A DNA stretch of 64,000 nucleotides from Pseudomonadota bacterium (GCA_023393525.1 JAEWKZ010000055.1:1-64000), one strand, 5' to 3'; counted from the first letter of the stretch, positions 17,061 through 26,677 are shown. Notes: generated from the letters alone by a model not told the origin. Numbers and translations: made by a program.

Positions 17061-18344
17061 TCAGACCGGAAATTTGCGCACCAGATACTCCATGAACCGC
17101 GACTTGACCTGCGTCGTGGCCAGGACCTGCTTCACGGGCGGAAGCTTGAGGATCACGCCAAGCACCGCTGCCAGGGCGCGGTGATTCCAGAGCACGCGGT
17201 TGTCGAAGATGAGGTTTTGCAGCTTGCCGCGCTCCAGGGCCATGACCACGGTACGGTGCACGGAGTTGAGCGGGGTGATGACCCGCTTTTCACGCGCCTT
17301 GAGGGACAGCGCCTTTTCCGGGCAGGCCCGCACGCAGACCCCGCAGCCCAGGCAGATGTTCTCGTCCACGCGGGCCTTCTTGCGTTTGGGCTGCCGGGGA
17401 TCGTTGGCCGAGACCGCGCCCATGGCCTCCACCGGGCAGGCGCTCGCGCATTTGCCGCAGCCGTTGCACAGGTCCTCGTCCACCGCCGGCAGAAAGTTGG
17501 TGGTGTGCACGGGGTGGAGATTGCCGAACTTGCGGGCCGCGATCATGGCCTCGCAGCAGCAGCCGCAGCAGTTGCAGATGAAGTTGACGCGTTCGCGCAC
17601 GTTTTCCCCGAACTGCACCAGTCCGTGCTCCTGGGCCAGGTCCAGCAGGTCCAGGCACTCGGCGGTGTCCACGGGCCGGGCATGGCCGTGGCGCGAAAGG
17701 GATGCCGCCGAGGTGTTGAAGGTCATGCAGATGTCCTTGGGCGCGTCGCAGTCCCGGCCCATGTGCTCCATCTTGTGCCGGCAGTAGCAGGTACTGATGG
17801 CGCGGTGGCTGGCGGTGCGGATGACCTCGCTGGCACGTTCGTAATCAAGGACGTGCACGGCGTTTTCTCGCGGGAGCATGGGCTCCTGCACGAAGACGCG
17901 GCCGAGTTGCGTCTGGCCGTCGGCGAAGAGGGCCTTGATGAAATCCTCCTCCACGTTCAGGTACTGGTAGAAGAGCTCCCCCAGGGCCTTCTGGTCGATG
18001 TCGCCGCGCGTGCGCATCATGGAGAATTCGAAGAATCCGGCCATGGGCGGAGGCAGGACATAGGTCGTCTGCCCGTCCTCGCCTTCGATGTCCACGAGCA
18101 TGGCTCGCCCGGCCAGGTCTTCGAGGACGTTCCTGGTCTTCGTCAGGTCCATTTTCCAGATTTCGGAGGCCTTTTCGACGGTGAAAGGGCGGATGGGCAG
18201 CAGGGCGATGAGTTCGGCCTCGCGCTCGGAAAAGAGGATTTTCAGGATTTTGTGCAGGGATTCGGAGGGCGGAGCCCCTTGAGGGCAGCGGTTCAGCCGG
18301 TCGGTCAGTTCGGAATAGCCTGAACGATGCGAATGGTGCGACAT
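17061..18344 (-). CDS. 4Fe-4S ferredoxin-type protein with N-terminal winged-helix-like region
   Basis: The start at 18344 has AAGGAGGAG just upstream, giving 427 residues. The C-terminal third has two 4Fe-4S motifs, CNGCGKCASACPVEA and CLGCGVCVRACPEKA. Mid-protein cysteines include TCYCRHKMEHMGRDC and a run in FICNCCGCCCEA that could bind another cluster. The N-terminal 100 residues (ILFSEREAELIALLP, FTVEKASEIWKMD) resemble a winged helix, as in a family of putative 4Fe-4S proteins common in sulfate reducers. A cytoplasmic electron-transfer role is likely; the partner is unknown. It is transcribed divergently from the periplasmic binding protein gene and is probably monocistronic. Confidence 0.8.
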   Translation of the reverse strand: MSHHSHRSGYSELTDRLNRCPQGAPPSESLHKILKILFSEREAELIALLPIRPFTVEKASEIWKMDLTKTRNVLEDLAGRAMLVDIEGEDGQTTYVLPPPMAGFFEFSMMRTRGDIDQKALGELFYQYLNVEEDFIKALFADGQTQLGRVFVQEPMLPRENAVHVLDYERASEVIRTASHRAISTCYCRHKMEHMGRDCDAPKDICMTFNTSAASLSRHGHARPVDTAECLDLLDLAQEHGLVQFGENVRERVNFICNCCGCCCEAMIAARKFGNLHPVHTTNFLPAVDEDLCNGCGKCASACPVEAMGAVSANDPRQPKRKKARVDENICLGCGVCVRACPEKALSLKAREKRVITPLNSVHRTVVMALERGKLQNLIFDNRVLWNHRALAAVLGVILKLPPVKQVLATTQVKSRFMEYLVRKFPV

Positions 18345-18520
18345 TTCTCCTCCTTCTTTTTGGGGGGAGCATAAGCCCGACTTGGGTGGGAATAAAGGGG
18401 AAATGTGGCGTTCGCGGCCCCCGAACGCCGGAGCCGCGCACGAAAGAACGCATGCCGATTCTTTGTCAGACAAGGGGCTCGGATGTTGCTGTTTTATAAA
18501 GATTGTCTTACAGTTGCACT

Positions 18521-19375
18521 ATGTTGCCGAATTCATTCAGAACTCTTCTGTTGTTATTGTTCGTCTGCCTGCCTTGCGTCGCCATGGCGCAGCCAGGCGA
18601 TGAAGTGACGTGGATGCACGCCGAGTTTCCCCCGCTGCGCATCACCGATGGGCCCTATGCCGGTCAGGGCGTCTCGGACATGATTCACGATCTGATGCGC
18701 CGCGAGCTGCCCGCCTTCAAGCACACGCTGATCACCGCGAATCTGAGCCGGACCCTGAATTGGATGGAGAGCGGCCGAAATGTCCTGGCCGTGGGCATCA
18801 TCCCCAACCCGCAGCGCGACCGGGTGATGCAGTATTCCGTGCCGTGCGTCATGGTGCCGCCGGTCTGCCTCGTGGTCAGGGCCGGAGAGCAGGAGTCTCT
18901 GGGGCTTGGCGGTCACGTCAGTTTGCGTGATTTCATCGCCCGCAAACATCTGGGCGTGTCCGCCGACAGATCGTACGGCCCGGAGGTTGACTCCGTGCTG
19001 CTGTCGTCGCCCGATCTGTCCCGCGTGGTCGTCAATCCCGGCCCCAATCTTTCCGGCAACCTGCTGGACATGCTACTCTTGGGACGGGTGGACGGGGTTC
19101 TCGCCTACCCGTTCGAGGCGGCGTACGCCATGCGCATGAAGGGCGAGGAAGGGCGCATCGCCACCGTGCCCCTGCGCGAGAGCATGGTGCCCGTGCAGGG
19201 CCGCGTCGCCGCCCCGCGCACCGCCTGGGGCGCGGCCATGATCGAGCGCGTCAACGAGGTTCTGCTCCGGCATCGCGGAACGCCGGAATATCGGGCGGCC
19301 ATCGAGCGCTGGCTGCCGTCCGGGGCTCTGGGCGACTACCGGGTCATGTTCGAGGACTTTGTGCGGTCGAGATGA
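18521..19375 (+). CDS. periplasmic solute-binding-like protein (SBP_bac_3 / TIGR02285-like)
   Basis: From the ATG at 18521 the product has 284 residues, with a clear signal peptide (SFRTLLLLLFVCLPCVAMA) cleaved before QPGDE. The mature part begins VTWMHAEFPPLRITDG, typical of extracellular solute-binding family 3 proteins, and has the two-lobe length of about 260 residues. No ABC permease or ATPase is adjacent, so it is an orphan receptor that may feed a sensor or enzyme rather than an importer. The ligand is unknown. The ORF can start earlier at TTG 18503, but the ATG gives a normal signal peptide. Confidence 0.75.
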   Translation: MLPNSFRTLLLLLFVCLPCVAMAQPGDEVTWMHAEFPPLRITDGPYAGQGVSDMIHDLMRRELPAFKHTLITANLSRTLNWMESGRNVLAVGIIPNPQRDRVMQYSVPCVMVPPVCLVVRAGEQESLGLGGHVSLRDFIARKHLGVSADRSYGPEVDSVLLSSPDLSRVVVNPGPNLSGNLLDMLLLGRVDGVLAYPFEAAYAMRMKGEEGRIATVPLRESMVPVQGRVAAPRTAWGAAMIERVNEVLLRHRGTPEYRAAIERWLPSGALGDYRVMFEDFVRSR

Positions 19376-19385
19376 GAAGCCGGTC

Positions 19386-20354
19386 TCAGTACCAATAGCC
19401 CCACCAGCCCCCCCGGGGGCGTTGACGTATCCGGACGTGCGGGAAGGACGGCGGTTCGAAGTCGAAATGGCCGGACCACGGTTCGGACGGGCCGCGTTGC
19501 AGGTCCAGCAGGCGCTGGACGCGTTCGGCGTTGGTGGGATGGGTGCGCAGCCAGGACGGCATGGGCATGCCCTGACCGGGAAAGAAGAAGCGGCGCAGGA
19601 ATCCTTGCTCGATCCTTTCCAGCTTGACCAGGGCCGAGGCCATGGCCTGCGGGTCGTCGATGAGCCGGGCAGCGGTCAGGTCCGCATCGAATTCGCGGGT
19701 GCGGGAGAGTCCGAGTTGGGCCAACAGGTTCACTTGCGGCGCGATCGCCAGCAGAAAGAGGGGCCACCACTCCACCTCGCCGCCGGCCAGGGCCTGGGGC
19801 AGGGCCAGAAAGATGAACACGAGGCCCACGAAGCTCATGGCCGAAGTCAGGCGTGAGATGACGTCGGCCAGGTTCATGACCATCAGGTCTCCGTGGGCGA
19901 TGTGCGCGGTTTCATGGGCCAGGACGGCTATCAGTTCGCGCGGGGAGAGGCTGCGCAGCAGCCCGTCGGTCACCGCGATGGCCGAAGCGTCCCGGCGACC
20001 GACGGCAAAGGCGTTGACCGTGGGACTTGGCACCCACCACAGGCTGGGCGGCGCCGCAAGGTGCGCCCGGCCCGCCAGGACCTGGAGCGCCTGGTGGTAC
20101 TGGGGGGCCTGGTCCGGAGCGACGGGCCGGGCCTTGTACATTCTGAGCACCCAGCGCGCCGAGAGCCGCGGCGAAAGAAAAAGCAGCACCGCTCCCCAGA
20201 CCAGAACGAAGCACAGCCCGTCCACTCCCCACAACAGCCAGCTCACCAGCCCCGCATAGCCTGTCATGAAGCCGAGCAGAAGCAGGGTCTGAAAGCGGTT
20301 CACTCCCCTGTGGGATGAGAAACGATCGGGATCGATGGCGGTGGCGCGGTGCAT
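19386..20354 (-). CDS. M48-family membrane metalloprotease (HtpX-like)
   Basis: The 322-residue protein has two N-terminal membrane helices (about residues 22-60), the zinc motif HETAH near residue 146, two further hydrophobic segments around residues 165-205, and the third zinc ligand in SRTREFDADLTAARL. This is the HtpX / Ste24 arrangement. Family members cleave misfolded or damaged membrane proteins on the cytoplasmic side. The C-terminus is proline- and arginine-rich and ends in a GGWWGYWY aromatic tail, which is unusual. It converges with the solute-binding protein gene, their ends being about ten bases apart. Confidence 0.88.
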   Translation of the reverse strand: MHRATAIDPDRFSSHRGVNRFQTLLLLGFMTGYAGLVSWLLWGVDGLCFVLVWGAVLLFLSPRLSARWVLRMYKARPVAPDQAPQYHQALQVLAGRAHLAAPPSLWWVPSPTVNAFAVGRRDASAIAVTDGLLRSLSPRELIAVLAHETAHIAHGDLMVMNLADVISRLTSAMSFVGLVFIFLALPQALAGGEVEWWPLFLLAIAPQVNLLAQLGLSRTREFDADLTAARLIDDPQAMASALVKLERIEQGFLRRFFFPGQGMPMPSWLRTHPTNAERVQRLLDLQRGPSEPWSGHFDFEPPSFPHVRIRQRPRGGWWGYWY

Positions 20355-20477
20355 GCTCTACTCCGGTGACTTTGGTTGCATGGCGATTAATGCCGACCGC
20401 ACTCAAATAAGCACGATCCTCCGCCGGGCAACTCGGGGGCGGCCCGCCCGCTTCGGGCCGGAACTCGTCGGCCCCGA

Positions 20478-21464
20478 TCATGCGACCTCGATCACGACCT
20501 TGCCCACGGCCCGCCCGCTGTCCAGGAAATCGTGGGCTTTTGCGATGTCCTCCAGCGGAAAGGTCCTGTCCACATGCGGTCTGAGCTTGCCGCCGTGGGC
20601 CAGCGCTGCGGCCCGGGCCATGATCTCGCCGTGGCGTTCGCGGCCCTGGCCGGTGACGAGCGGCAGGAGCATGAAAACCACCGACAGGGTCAGGGCCTTG
20701 GCGTGCAGGAGGGACAGGTCGTGCGTGGAGCGGGTGTTGGTGGAGACGACCATCCCGCCTGGTCCGGCAGCCAGGAACGACGCGTCCAGGTTGGCTCCGC
20801 CCACGGTGTCGAAGACCACGTCGAAGCCTCGTCCGCCGGTCAGCCTTGCGACATACTCCTCGGGCTTCTCCTCGCGGTAGTTGATGATCTCGTCCGCTCC
20901 CAGGGACCGGGCCAGCTCGGCCTTGACCGCCGAGGACACGGTCGCGGCCACGCGGGCCCCGCAGGATTTGGCCAGCTGCACGGCCACATGCCCCACCCCG
21001 CCCGTTCCGGCATGGATCAGCACGAACTGCCCGGCCTTGATCCTGGCCCGGTCGAAGAGCGCGTCCCAGGCCGTGATGGTCACCAGCGGCAGCGCCGCCG
21101 CCTGCACCATGGTCAGGTTCGCCGGTTTGAGGGTCAGGAGCTTCGCGTCGGCCAGCATGTATTCAGCCAGGGCTCCGGGCATGTCGGCGAGCCCTCCCGC
21201 GCAGCCGAAGACCTCATCGCCGGGCCTAAAGCCGCTCACGCCTGCGCCCACGGCCTCGACCGTCCCGGCCACATCCATGCCCAGAATGGCGGGCAGCGCC
21301 GGGGCGAAGGCCGGTTTCATCTTCCGTATCTTGATATCGATGGGGTTCACGCTGGTCGCGGCCACGCGCACCAGGACATGACCGGGTTTGACTGCGGGAA
21401 TGTCGGTATCCGCCAGCCGAAAATCGGGCGTATCCCCGTATGTTTGCAAGAGTTGCGCTTTCAT
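20478..21464 (-). CDS. zinc-independent MDR-superfamily quinone/NADPH oxidoreductase
   Basis: From the ATG at 21464 (GGAGG upstream) the product has 328 residues. A GroES-like half (TSVNPIDIKIRKMKPAF, LGMDVAGTVEAVGAG) precedes a Rossmann domain (HAGTGGVGHVAVQLAKSCGA). The structural zinc cysteines of true alcohol dehydrogenases are absent, so it belongs with quinone reductases and enoyl reductases that use NADPH. It would reduce quinones or activated double bonds in the cytoplasm; the natural substrate is not evident. A strong terminator separates it from the acyl-CoA synthetase upstream, so it has its own promoter. Confidence 0.85.
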   Translation of the reverse strand: MKAQLLQTYGDTPDFRLADTDIPAVKPGHVLVRVAATSVNPIDIKIRKMKPAFAPALPAILGMDVAGTVEAVGAGVSGFRPGDEVFGCAGGLADMPGALAEYMLADAKLLTLKPANLTMVQAAALPLVTITAWDALFDRARIKAGQFVLIHAGTGGVGHVAVQLAKSCGARVAATVSSAVKAELARSLGADEIINYREEKPEEYVARLTGGRGFDVVFDTVGGANLDASFLAAGPGGMVVSTNTRSTHDLSLLHAKALTLSVVFMLLPLVTGQGRERHGEIMARAAALAHGGKLRPHVDRTFPLEDIAKAHDFLDSGRAVGKVVIEVA

Positions 21465-21564
21465 GTTTTCCTCCTTGGGGCGTGTTGGGAAGACACTACC
21501 TCCAAGAGCTGGGCGAATGGAAACGATTTTTTTTCTCTTTGCCGGACAGCGGATTTCGCTCCAC

Positions 21565-21600
21565 AAAAAAAGGCCTCCCCTTTTTCACCAGGGAGGCCTT
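21565..21600 (-). terminator. intrinsic terminator of the acyl-CoA synthetase gene
   Basis: AGGCCTCCC and GGGAGGCCT pair. On the minus strand a run of seven T follows the stem. It ends the leftward synthetase transcript. Confidence 0.9.
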
Positions 21601-21619
21601 GGTCGTTTAATCTGAAAAA

Positions 21620-23248
21620 TCATTCCTCATCCTTCAAATACAGCTCGCGCATGGTCACCTTGCTGATCTTGCCGACGCTGGTCTTGGCGATGGCCTCGAC
21701 CAGGCGGGCCTTGAGCAGGATGGCCTCCTTGGGCAGCACGCCCTTGTCCACGAAGCTCTTCACGTGCTGGACGATCTCCTTTTCCTGCGGGGTCGCTCCT
21801 TTTTTGGGCACGACCAGGGCCAGCGGGGTCTCGCCCCAGCGCAGGTCCGGCTTGCCGATGACCGCGGCCTCGGCCACGTCCGGGTGCTGGAGGACGATGT
21901 CTTCCATCTCCAGGGAACTGACCCACTCTCCGCCGACCTTGATCACGTCCTTGGTGCGGTCCGTGATGCGCAGGCTGCCCTCGGCGCTGCGGCAGGCCAC
22001 GTCGCCCGTATTCAGCCAGCCGTCGGTCCACAGTTTTTTGGAATTGCTCTCGTCCTTGAGGTAGGACGCGGTCAGCCAGGGGGCGCGGACCTGCAAGGCT
22101 CCAGGAGTCTTGTCGTCGTTTGGAACCGGGTCTCCCTGGTCGTCCACCAGACGCAGGCGGACCATGGGCAGGGCCTTGCCCGTGCGCGTGCGCAGGGCGA
22201 TCTGGGTCTCGCGGTCAAGCTCCAGTTCGGCGTCGGAGAGGTGCGCCAGACTCAGGATGGGGCAGGTCTCGGACATGCCGTAGCCCGTGAAGACGTCGAT
22301 GCCCCGGTCCAGGGCCGCGGCGCAGACCGCCTTGGGCATGGCCGCGCCGCCGATGACCACCTTCCAGCCCGCCAGGTCGAAGGGCGCGCATTTGGGGTCG
22401 GTCAGGAGCATGTGCAGGATGGTCGGCACGCAATGGCTGAAGGTCACTTTTTCGGTGGCGATGAGCCGTGCCAAGACCTCGGGGATGTACCTGCCCGGAT
22501 AGACCTGCTTCACGCCGAGCATGGTGGCCATGTACGGGATGCCCCAGGCGTGGACATGAAACATGGGCGTGATGGGCATGTACACGTCTTCGCGGTGGAA
22601 CCGGCCTTGGGTCGCGCTTGAGCCCAGCGCCGCGACTCCGGCCAGGGTGTGCAGGACGAGCTGTCGATGGCTGAAGAACACGCCCTTGGGCAGTCCGGTG
22701 GTGCCCGTGGTGTAGAAGGTCGTGGCGCGGGTGTTCTCGTCGAAGTCCGGGAAGTCGGCCAAAGGCTCGGCGGCGGCCAGGAGTTTTTCATACTCCCCGG
22801 CCAGGGGCAGGGAAGTGGCGGGAGCCTGCTCGGTGTCCGTGAGGAGGATGAATTTTTCCACCGTGTCGAGGCGTCCCCGGATCTGTTCCAAAAGAGGCAG
22901 GAAATCGGCGTTGACGAGGATGACGTCATCCTCGGCGTGGCCGATGGTATAGACCATCTGCTCGGGCGAGAGGCGGATGTTGATGGTGTGCAAAACCGCG
23001 CCGATCATGGGGATGGCGAAATAGCATTCCAGATAGCGATGGCTGTCGTAGTCCATGACGGCCACGGTATCGCCGGCCTTTACGCCCTGGTCCAGCAGCA
23101 TGGCCGCCAGCCTCGCCACGCGCTCCCGGAACTGCGCGTAGGTGAAGCGCAGGGTGCCTGCGTAGACGATCTCCTGATCCGGATGGTCCTGGATCGGGGA
23201 TTGGAGGATGTTCTTGATGAGGAGTTGTTGGATAGGCTGAGAGGTCAT
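21620..23248 (-). CDS. acyl-CoA synthetase (AMP-forming)
   Basis: The 542-residue enzyme has the adenylate-forming signatures: TTFYTTGTTGLPKGV (P-loop-like), TGYGMSETCP, and DGWLNTGDVACRS with the catalytic aspartate. The C-terminal swivel domain ends with a KTSVGKISKVTMREL lysine motif. It activates a carboxylic acid to the acyl-adenylate and then the CoA thioester in the cytoplasm. Similarity to medium/long-chain fatty acyl synthetases is suggested by length and the AMP motif, but chain length cannot be read from sequence. It stands alone on the minus strand and ends at its own terminator. Confidence 0.9.
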   Translation of the reverse strand: MTSQPIQQLLIKNILQSPIQDHPDQEIVYAGTLRFTYAQFRERVARLAAMLLDQGVKAGDTVAVMDYDSHRYLECYFAIPMIGAVLHTINIRLSPEQMVYTIGHAEDDVILVNADFLPLLEQIRGRLDTVEKFILLTDTEQAPATSLPLAGEYEKLLAAAEPLADFPDFDENTRATTFYTTGTTGLPKGVFFSHRQLVLHTLAGVAALGSSATQGRFHREDVYMPITPMFHVHAWGIPYMATMLGVKQVYPGRYIPEVLARLIATEKVTFSHCVPTILHMLLTDPKCAPFDLAGWKVVIGGAAMPKAVCAAALDRGIDVFTGYGMSETCPILSLAHLSDAELELDRETQIALRTRTGKALPMVRLRLVDDQGDPVPNDDKTPGALQVRAPWLTASYLKDESNSKKLWTDGWLNTGDVACRSAEGSLRITDRTKDVIKVGGEWVSSLEMEDIVLQHPDVAEAAVIGKPDLRWGETPLALVVPKKGATPQEKEIVQHVKSFVDKGVLPKEAILLKARLVEAIAKTSVGKISKVTMRELYLKDEE

Positions 23249-23320
23249 ATGGGTTCCTGTCTTGAGTTATGCGTTGGGCAGGGAATGGTTTTCAATTCTT
23301 GCTTGGGTCTTGCGGGCGCG

Positions 23321-24538
23321 TCAAATGCCCCCGATGGGCAGGGCATGGAGGTTGTCGCCAAAAGGTATGCAGCCTGCGCCCAGGTGCAGGACAATGCCGT
23401 GCTTGAATTTGCCGGGGCAGGACTCGGCCAGGAGTTTGAGACCCTTGAAGTCCGCCGCCGTGGGTGTGGCCGAGGCCTTGATCTCCACCCCGACAATGCG
23501 GCCGGCCGCGTCTTCCAGAATGAGGTCGACCTCCTGGCCCGTATGCGCGCGAAAATGGCTCAGCAGGACACGAACCTCTGACCATGACGCGTGTTTTGCG
23601 ATTTCGGAGACGACGTAGTTCTCCAGCAGGTGCCCAAAGGCCGGGCGGTCCTGCGTCAAGCGGTCCATGTTCAGGCCGGAAAGATGCGCAGCCAGGCCCG
23701 TGTCCGTGAACATGAGTTTGGGGGCCTTGGTCACGCGTTTTCCGATATTCACGGCCCAGGCCGGAAGCTCATGAACGAGGAACGTGGCTTCCAGCAGGGC
23801 CATGTAGCGTTTGAGGGTGGTCTGGGGGATGGTCAGGCCGCGCGAAATGTCCGCATAGGACAGGAGCTGCCCGGTGCGGGAGGCGAGAAGCTGGAGCAGG
23901 CGGGGCATCGCGGTCAGATCCTGGATGTTCGACAGGTCGCGCACGTCCCGCTCCACGATGGTGGTGATGTAGGCCGTGAACCAGGCCTGCCTGCGCTTTT
24001 CGCTGCCGCGGCTCAAGACCTCCGGGTAACCGCCCGTGGTCACGGCCTCGAAGATGTCCGTGTTCCCGGACGCGGGCCAGGCCAGGTCCGAAGCGAACAC
24101 GGCATCCACGATGTTCGTCCGTGATCCGCTGATTTCCGCGCGGGAGAGCGGCCACAGGTCAAAAAGCTCCATGCGGCCGGCCAGGGAGTCGGAAATCTTG
24201 AGGCCGGCCAGAATGTTCGCGGAACCTGTCAGGATGAACTGTCCGGGGCTGCGATCCCGGTCCACATGCTCCTTGATGGCGGGCAGAAGCTCCGGCGCTT
24301 TCTGGATCTCGTCGATGATGACGGGTTTGCCCGCTCCCGCGATAAAGCCTGCCGGATCAGCCTGGGCGGCCGACAGGACGGCGCTGCTGTCCAAGGTGAA
24401 ATAACCGGATGAGACATGGTCGAGGAGCAGGTCTCGAACGAGGGTTGTCTTGCCGGTCTGCCGGGCGCCGCGAATGAAGAGTACTGGGGTGTCGGAAAGA
24501 GATTCCAGTATGTTGGGTGAAATATTGCGGTGGTACAT
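23321..24538 (-). CDS. AAA ATPase with DUF4143 domain
   Basis: About 405 residues from ATG 24538; an alternative ATG at 24580 would read through the operator array. Walker A is GARQTGKTT near residue 24, Walker B is KPVIIDEIQKAPELLP, sensor ILTGSANILAGL. The C-terminal DUF4143 part holds a nuclease-like core, GQEVDLILEDAAGRIVGVEI, followed by Lys-Ala-Ser. This family of predicted ATPase/nuclease proteins is common in bacteria and archaea; its cellular role is not established and mobility or toxin-antitoxin-like functions have been suggested. Three phased palindromes just upstream point to tight, probably cooperative, regulation. Confidence 0.85.
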   Translation of the reverse strand: MYHRNISPNILESLSDTPVLFIRGARQTGKTTLVRDLLLDHVSSGYFTLDSSAVLSAAQADPAGFIAGAGKPVIIDEIQKAPELLPAIKEHVDRDRSPGQFILTGSANILAGLKISDSLAGRMELFDLWPLSRAEISGSRTNIVDAVFASDLAWPASGNTDIFEAVTTGGYPEVLSRGSEKRRQAWFTAYITTIVERDVRDLSNIQDLTAMPRLLQLLASRTGQLLSYADISRGLTIPQTTLKRYMALLEATFLVHELPAWAVNIGKRVTKAPKLMFTDTGLAAHLSGLNMDRLTQDRPAFGHLLENYVVSEIAKHASWSEVRVLLSHFRAHTGQEVDLILEDAAGRIVGVEIKASATPTAADFKGLKLLAESCPGKFKHGIVLHLGAGCIPFGDNLHALPIGGI

Positions 24539-24558
24539 GCCGCATGTATAGATATAGA

Positions 24559-24621
24559 ATGGTTGAAAATCAACCATCATGTGGACGATTTTCGGCCATT
24601 TCGTGGATGATTATCATCCAT
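24559..24621. promoter_or_regulatory. array of three palindromic operators at exact 22-bp spacing
   Basis: Three 19-bp imperfect palindromes lie at 24559-24577, 24581-24599 and 24603-24621, with centres at 24568, 24590 and 24612. Their consensus is RTGGWYGAWWWTCRDCCAT. Equal spacing of two helical turns puts all three on the same face of DNA. They sit just upstream of the likely ATG of the DUF4143 gene and within the gap to the divergent methyltransferase. Confidence 0.8.
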
Positions 24622-24763
24622 ATTTGCGTTGTAACGCCGGTCGCCGACGTGGTCTCGCGCGGATCGGGAGCGGAGAGGGGTCGATTAATTTTCCGGGCTG
24701 GACCTCTGGGCGGGGAGGACATATTCAGACTATTCGTATGTACACGTATGCTAGGAGGTCGTC

Positions 24764-25468
24764 ATGTCCATGTATTCCAAGTTCGCTGTCTGGTACGATC
24801 GCATTTTTCCCTTCAGTCCCGGTGTCTATGCCTACTTGACGCACCACCTGGGAGATCTCGGCGGGCCGGTTCTGGATCTGGGCTGCGGCACGGGCGACTA
24901 TTGCGCCGCCTTTACCCGTGACGGCGTGCGGGCCGTGGGCGTGGACCTCGATTCCTCCATGATCTCCCAGGCCCGGGCCCGCGGGCCGGAGACCGAGTTC
25001 CACGTCCTGGACATGACACAGTTCTCCACCCTCGGCGGTCCCTGGAACATGATCTACTCCATCGGCAACACTGCGGCCCACCTGCCGGCGGACCGCTTCT
25101 GGGGCTGCGTCGAGGACGTGGCCGCGCGGCTTCTGCCCGGCGGGATATGGATCGTGCAGGTCATGAACTGGGACTACATTCTGGGGCTGCCCGCGTTCAC
25201 CTTTCCGGCCAAGGTCATGGACGGGGCGGTCTTTCACCGCGCCTACGAAGACATCACCCCGGAAGGAGTGACCTTTCACACGGGCCTGGACATAGATGGC
25301 CAGCGCGTCTTCGACGACCACGTGCGGCTCTATCCGCTGTCATCGGAACAGTTGGTGGCCGGACATGAAAAGCGCGGGTTCCACCTGGTCGAGCATGTGT
25401 CCGATTATTCCGGCAGCGGCTTCGACCCGGAAGTGTTTTCGGCCAATATTTTTGTATTCAAACGCTAA
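24764..25468 (+). CDS. class I SAM-dependent methyltransferase
   Basis: The 234-residue enzyme has the glycine-rich motif I (VLDLGCGTGDYCAAF), acidic motif II (GVDLDSSMI), and a motif IV-like MIYSIGNTAAHLP. This is a Rossmann-fold methyltransferase of the small-molecule or protein type; no substrate domain is present. An AGGAGG site lies just upstream. It ends 11 bases before the Crp/Fnr regulator gene and so is probably co-transcribed with it. The target is unknown. Confidence 0.85.
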   Translation: MSMYSKFAVWYDRIFPFSPGVYAYLTHHLGDLGGPVLDLGCGTGDYCAAFTRDGVRAVGVDLDSSMISQARARGPETEFHVLDMTQFSTLGGPWNMIYSIGNTAAHLPADRFWGCVEDVAARLLPGGIWIVQVMNWDYILGLPAFTFPAKVMDGAVFHRAYEDITPEGVTFHTGLDIDGQRVFDDHVRLYPLSSEQLVAGHEKRGFHLVEHVSDYSGSGFDPEVFSANIFVFKR

Positions 25469-25479
25469 GGACACGTCGC

Positions 25480-26163
25480 ATGGATTTTACGACAGCCATG
25501 AGTCACAGCACCCTTTTCAAGGGGCTGGGGCCGGAGGAACTCGCGCAGCTGGAGCGCATCAGTGAACCCCGCGAATACGGCAAGGCAGATCTGATTTTTG
25601 GCGAAGGCAAGGAAGGGGTGGGGTTTTACGTCGTGGTCTCCGGCCAGGTGAAGGTCTTCAAGATGTCCTTCGATGGCCGGGAGCAGATCCTGCACATCCT
25701 GGGACCAGGCGATCCGTTGGGCGAAGTCCCGGTCTTCGCCGGAATGAATTACCCGGCCAACGCCCAGGCGCTCGGCGCGTCGAAGCTGTATTTCTTTCCC
25801 CGCAAAAAGCTCATCGAGCTCTACCGCGAGAGCCCGTCCCTGGCCATGAACATGCTGGCGGTGCTGTCGCGGCGCTTGCGCGAGTTCACGGTCCTGATCG
25901 AAAACCTGTCGTTAAAAGAGATCCCGCAGCGCCTGGCCGCCTATCTGCTGCACCAGCAGTCCCTGAGGCCCGTCTCCGCGAGGGTCAAGCTCAGCGTGAC
26001 CAAGGGCGTGCTCTCCAACATCCTCGGCACCTCCCAGGAAACCCTTTCCCGCGTGCTGGGCAAGCTCAGCCAGGAAGGCCTCATCGAGGTCCAGGGCAAG
26101 GAGATCAGTCTCCTGAACCCGGAGAAGCTGCAGGAATTGGCGGATGGGGAGATCAGGCTGTAG
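25480..26163 (+). CDS. Crp/Fnr-family transcription regulator
   Basis: The 227-residue protein has an N-terminal cyclic-nucleotide-binding-type barrel (about residues 10-125; KADLIFGEGKEGVGFYVVVS) and a C-terminal winged helix whose recognition helix is in GTSQETLSRVLGKL. It has no N-terminal cysteine cluster, so it is not an Fnr-type oxygen sensor. Sulfate reducers have many such regulators, including HcpR, which controls the response to nitrosative stress, but I cannot assign this one. It may act with, or on, the methyltransferase gene before it. Confidence 0.85.
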   Translation: MDFTTAMSHSTLFKGLGPEELAQLERISEPREYGKADLIFGEGKEGVGFYVVVSGQVKVFKMSFDGREQILHILGPGDPLGEVPVFAGMNYPANAQALGASKLYFFPRKKLIELYRESPSLAMNMLAVLSRRLREFTVLIENLSLKEIPQRLAAYLLHQQSLRPVSARVKLSVTKGVLSNILGTSQETLSRVLGKLSQEGLIEVQGKEISLLNPEKLQELADGEIRL

Positions 26164-26677
26164 GAGGGGCGGCATGAGACACGCTGGCTTCTGAAAAGAG
26201 GCGATGTCTTCTTGGCGGTCCTTCTCTCGTTATGCCTCCTTTCCAGAATCCGCCGCCCTGCGAAGGAGTGGCGCGTCGGCACTGACGCCCGTGTCGCGTG
26301 ACGGATGATGGTCCAGTTTTTTTCTTGCTTTTGGTTCATGTCGAATTCGTTTCGACCTCCCTGCCCGGCACCTTCGTGCCGCGACTCATGATGTCGTCTC
26401 CCGTATGGCTGACAGCCGGTTTCGTTTCCGGGCCGTGCGCTCTGTCCAGTTTCTCGGCATAATCGTCTAGTGCCGGTAAGTCCGGATTTGGGCGGGAACG
26501 TCCTTTCAATGGCTGCCTCGCTTTCTTCTTGTAAATCTTATGGGAATACATTGCCTTGCGCTGCAAAGTGCGTTCGTTGACTTTGCAATGGCAATGTCTA
26601 GATTTATGAATTATACTGTAGTCGCTGGGTGTATGATTGCTTTTTAAAAAAATGCGAAAATCAGTCGGACACGTGTC
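26164..26677. other. intergenic region, no supported gene
   Basis: No frame in this 510-base stretch shows domain-like sequence. A 76-codon minus-strand frame (26336-26566) is open but is not recognised and has no clear ribosome site. The last 100 bases become AT-rich and probably hold the promoter of the GGDEF-EAL gene. Confidence 0.4.
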
